From: an uncultured Eubacteriales bacterium
Lineage (GTDB): Bacteria; Bacillota; Clostridia; Oscillospirales; Acutalibacteraceae
Assembly (NCBI GenBank): GCA_934702115.1
Contig: CAKUYF010000044.1
Span: forward strand, 1 to 7,517
Length of the DNA stretch: 7,517 nucleotides
Direction: 5' to 3'
A model generated the notes under the pieces. The model was not told where the DNA came from, did no database searches, and saw nothing but the letters and a program-made list of their open reading frames with translations. Numbering within the stretch: the first letter of the stretch is position 1; the number at the start of each line of letters is the position of its first letter. Position numbers and translations under genes: made by a program. This document shows positions 6,407-7,517 of this stretch, piece after piece.

Positions 6407-6922
6407 ATGTTAACAGTACAAGTAGCATTAAACTTAATACCAGTAGAAAAAAACTCAAATTTAATCAAACAGGTAAACCTTTTAGCAAGAAAAATTTATT
6501 TGCCATATTACAGCAAATGCATAAATCCATTATATGCGCTTCACACATATGGAAGGCATCAAACAAGCCGTGCAATTAAAAAAGCAATATTATCTGGAGA
6601 AGAATATTATATCGTCAATTACGAAGGCAATAACGTGGGATATTTTGCTATAAAAGTTACTGAAAATGAAAATTCGCTGTTCATTTCTAAGCTTTATCTT
6701 GATTCCTCAGTAAGAGGCAAGGGGTTTGGTAGGTATACATTTAATTATGTCTTGACAATTGCTAAAGAACTTAATCTTTCAAAAATCATTCTAAACGTCT
6801 CCCAAAAAAATCCAACGGTAAAAATCTATGAAAAATTTGGATTTAAGATTTTAAAGCCTATATATATAGACGAAGGTAACGGAATTACCTCTGAGGATTA
6901 CTTGATGGAGTTAGAAATATAA
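6407..6922 (+). CDS. GNAT family N-acetyltransferase
   Basis: A complete 171-residue protein with the GNAT fold signature. Strand beta-4 and motif A are at about 93-115, ISKLYLDSSVRGKGFG. The acetyl-CoA pyrophosphate loop is R103-G-K-G-F-G108 (Q/RxxGxG/A). Motif B is at about 127-146, where IILNVSQKNPTVKIYEKFGF carries the usual Asn, the Tyr (Y141) and the final GF. GNAT enzymes move an acetyl group from acetyl-CoA to an amine on a small molecule or a protein terminus. The N-terminal 60 residues, which would shape the acceptor site, give no recognisable substrate clue, so an antibiotic, polyamine, peptide or ribosomal-protein acceptor are all possible. The start ATG follows AAGGAG (6395-6400) by 6 nt. 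It is divergent from the ABC-F gene and has its own promoter. It is cytoplasmic, with no signal peptide. Confidence 0.9.
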   Translation: MLTVQVALNLIPVEKNSNLIKQVNLLARKIYLPYYSKCINPLYALHTYGRHQTSRAIKKAILSGEEYYIVNYEGNNVGYFAIKVTENENSLFISKLYLDSSVRGKGFGRYTFNYVLTIAKELNLSKIILNVSQKNPTVKIYEKFGFKILKPIYIDEGNGITSEDYLMELEI

Positions 6923-6936
6923 AATACCATTTTTTT

Positions 6937-7000
6937 ACTTACATATAGTATTCAAAATTTAAAAAACTATTAACTTAAAAAAGTTACTATATGCCATAAG
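6937..7000. repeat. Interrupted palindrome between the GNAT and surface protein genes
   Basis: CATATAGTA (6942-6950) and TACTATATG (6985-6993) are perfect 9-bp inverted repeats. An outer CTTA (6938-6941 side) pairs with TAAG (6997-7000) across a 3-base bulge. An inner hairpin AACTT-AAAA-AAGTT lies at 6972-6985. No T tract follows on either strand, so it is not a standard intrinsic terminator. It could be an operator, a structured leader for the downstream gene, or chance in AT-rich DNA. Confidence 0.5.
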
Positions 7001-7045
7001 ATATTCTAACTAAATAAAACTTCAAATTTTAAAGGAGGATACAAT

Positions 7046-7517
7046 ATGAAATATACCAGTAGATTTAAACCTTTGAAAATGATTTTCACAATTATTTTGG
7101 CTGTGTTTGTTGCTATCTCAAATTTTGTATATGCCCCTATGCAATACATTCATGCAACAAGTAAAACAAATCTTACCGTCTCTGGATTTAATAAAATAGA
7201 AAATCAAGCTTTCGTTTATAAAATAGGCGAAAATGATGTAGGTACTCTAAAAATAGAATCATTAAATGCGCCTAAAGAACAAACAGGTAAAGAGTATATT
7301 TTCAAATCTATAGATACTAAAACTTATACTGTTACCATTACCACAAATGAAGGCTATACTTTCAAAAATTTGAAAGTTAATAAGGTAGTTCATCCGGTAG
7401 AAGAGTTTACAATTTCTGATAAAAATACTTATACTTACTCTTTATCTATAACCGGTTCAATGGAAAATGTAGAATTAATTCCTGAATTTAAGAAGAATCT
7501 TATTCAAGCTTCAAATC
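7046..7517 (+). CDS. Secreted or cell-surface protein, N-terminal part only
   Basis: The frame opens with ATG at 7046 after a near-perfect AAAGGAGG (7031-7038), 7 nt upstream, and stays open for 157 codons to the window end. Residues 1-37 form a signal peptide. The N-region is basic (K2, R6, K8, K11), the core is hydrophobic at about 12-29, and possible signal peptidase sites lie after VYA (30) or IHA (37). The mature part is Lys/Thr/Asn/Glu-rich and looks beta-stranded. Two loosely similar stretches (about 83-113 and 121-150) suggest Ig-like or other beta modules common in Gram-positive surface proteins. No catalytic motif is seen, and any cell-wall anchor such as LPXTG or a choline/SLH repeat would lie beyond the window. 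I see no clear sigma-A promoter in the 123-bp gap upstream, so it may be read from the GNAT promoter or use another factor. Confidence 0.85.
   Translation, partial: MKYTSRFKPLKMIFTIILAVFVAISNFVYAPMQYIHATSKTNLTVSGFNKIENQAFVYKIGENDVGTLKIESLNAPKEQTGKEYIFKSIDTKTYTVTITTNEGYTFKNLKVNKVVHPVEEFTISDKNTYTYSLSITGSMENVELIPEFKKNLIQASN

Noticed and set aside
6391..6579. Plus-strand frame of 62 codons overlapping the GNAT start
   Set aside because: It uses the wrong frame, and its start lies upstream of the AAGGAG that serves the GNAT ATG.
6904..6936. GATGG/CCATT stem followed by seven T as a terminator of the GNAT gene
   Set aside because: The stem is only 5 bp with one G-U pair and an 18-nt loop that includes the stop codon, too weak to call. 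The T run itself is real.
1..7517. CRISPR array, tRNA or rRNA genes, insertion sequences, attachment sites
   Set aside because: I saw no regularly spaced repeats, tRNA-like cloverleaf arms, rRNA segments, transposase motifs or terminal inverted repeats with target duplications.

Overview
The window is AT-rich. It carries a GerA-type spore germinant receptor operon, strong AGGAGG-like ribosome binding sites and near-consensus sigma-A promoters. This points to an endospore-forming, low-GC Bacillota, most likely a Clostridia-like anaerobe. The genus cannot be fixed from this stretch.

Layout. From the left end to about 2.1 kb the minus strand reads gerAA then gerAB (gerAB is cut by the window start), preceded by a possible forespore sigma-G-type promoter. 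From 2.22 to 4.6 kb, also on the minus strand, are two genes with individual promoters. The upstream one encodes an unusual AAA+ ATPase whose N-terminus looks like a Nif11-type double-glycine leader peptide. The downstream one encodes an 87-residue Gly/Cys-rich protein with one hydrophobic segment, closed by a clear intrinsic terminator. From 4.6 to 6.15 kb the minus strand encodes a complete ABC-F ATPase of the ribosome-acting type, with a leader of about 105 nt. A divergent promoter region of about 256 bp separates it from a plus-strand GNAT acetyltransferase (6.4-6.9 kb). After a 123-bp gap containing a palindrome, a secreted surface protein begins and runs off the right edge.

How the genes may work together. 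GerAA and GerAB are subunits of one inner-membrane receptor that senses nutrients and starts germination. The AAA+ protein and the 87-residue protein are adjacent, run in the same direction and have similar promoters and leaders, so they are proposed here as a two-gene unit of unknown function. The AAA+ module resembles the second ATPase domain of ClpB and keeps Walker A, Walker B, sensor 1, an arginine finger and sensor 2. It has no visible aromatic pore loop, no ClpB N-domain and no first ATPase domain. In their place are a GG leader, a signal-peptide-like stretch, a helical region and a second hydrophobic segment. I know of no described system with this architecture, and it is the main point of interest. 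The ABC-F and GNAT genes are typical accessory or antibiotic-tolerance-type genes, but their substrates cannot be read from sequence.
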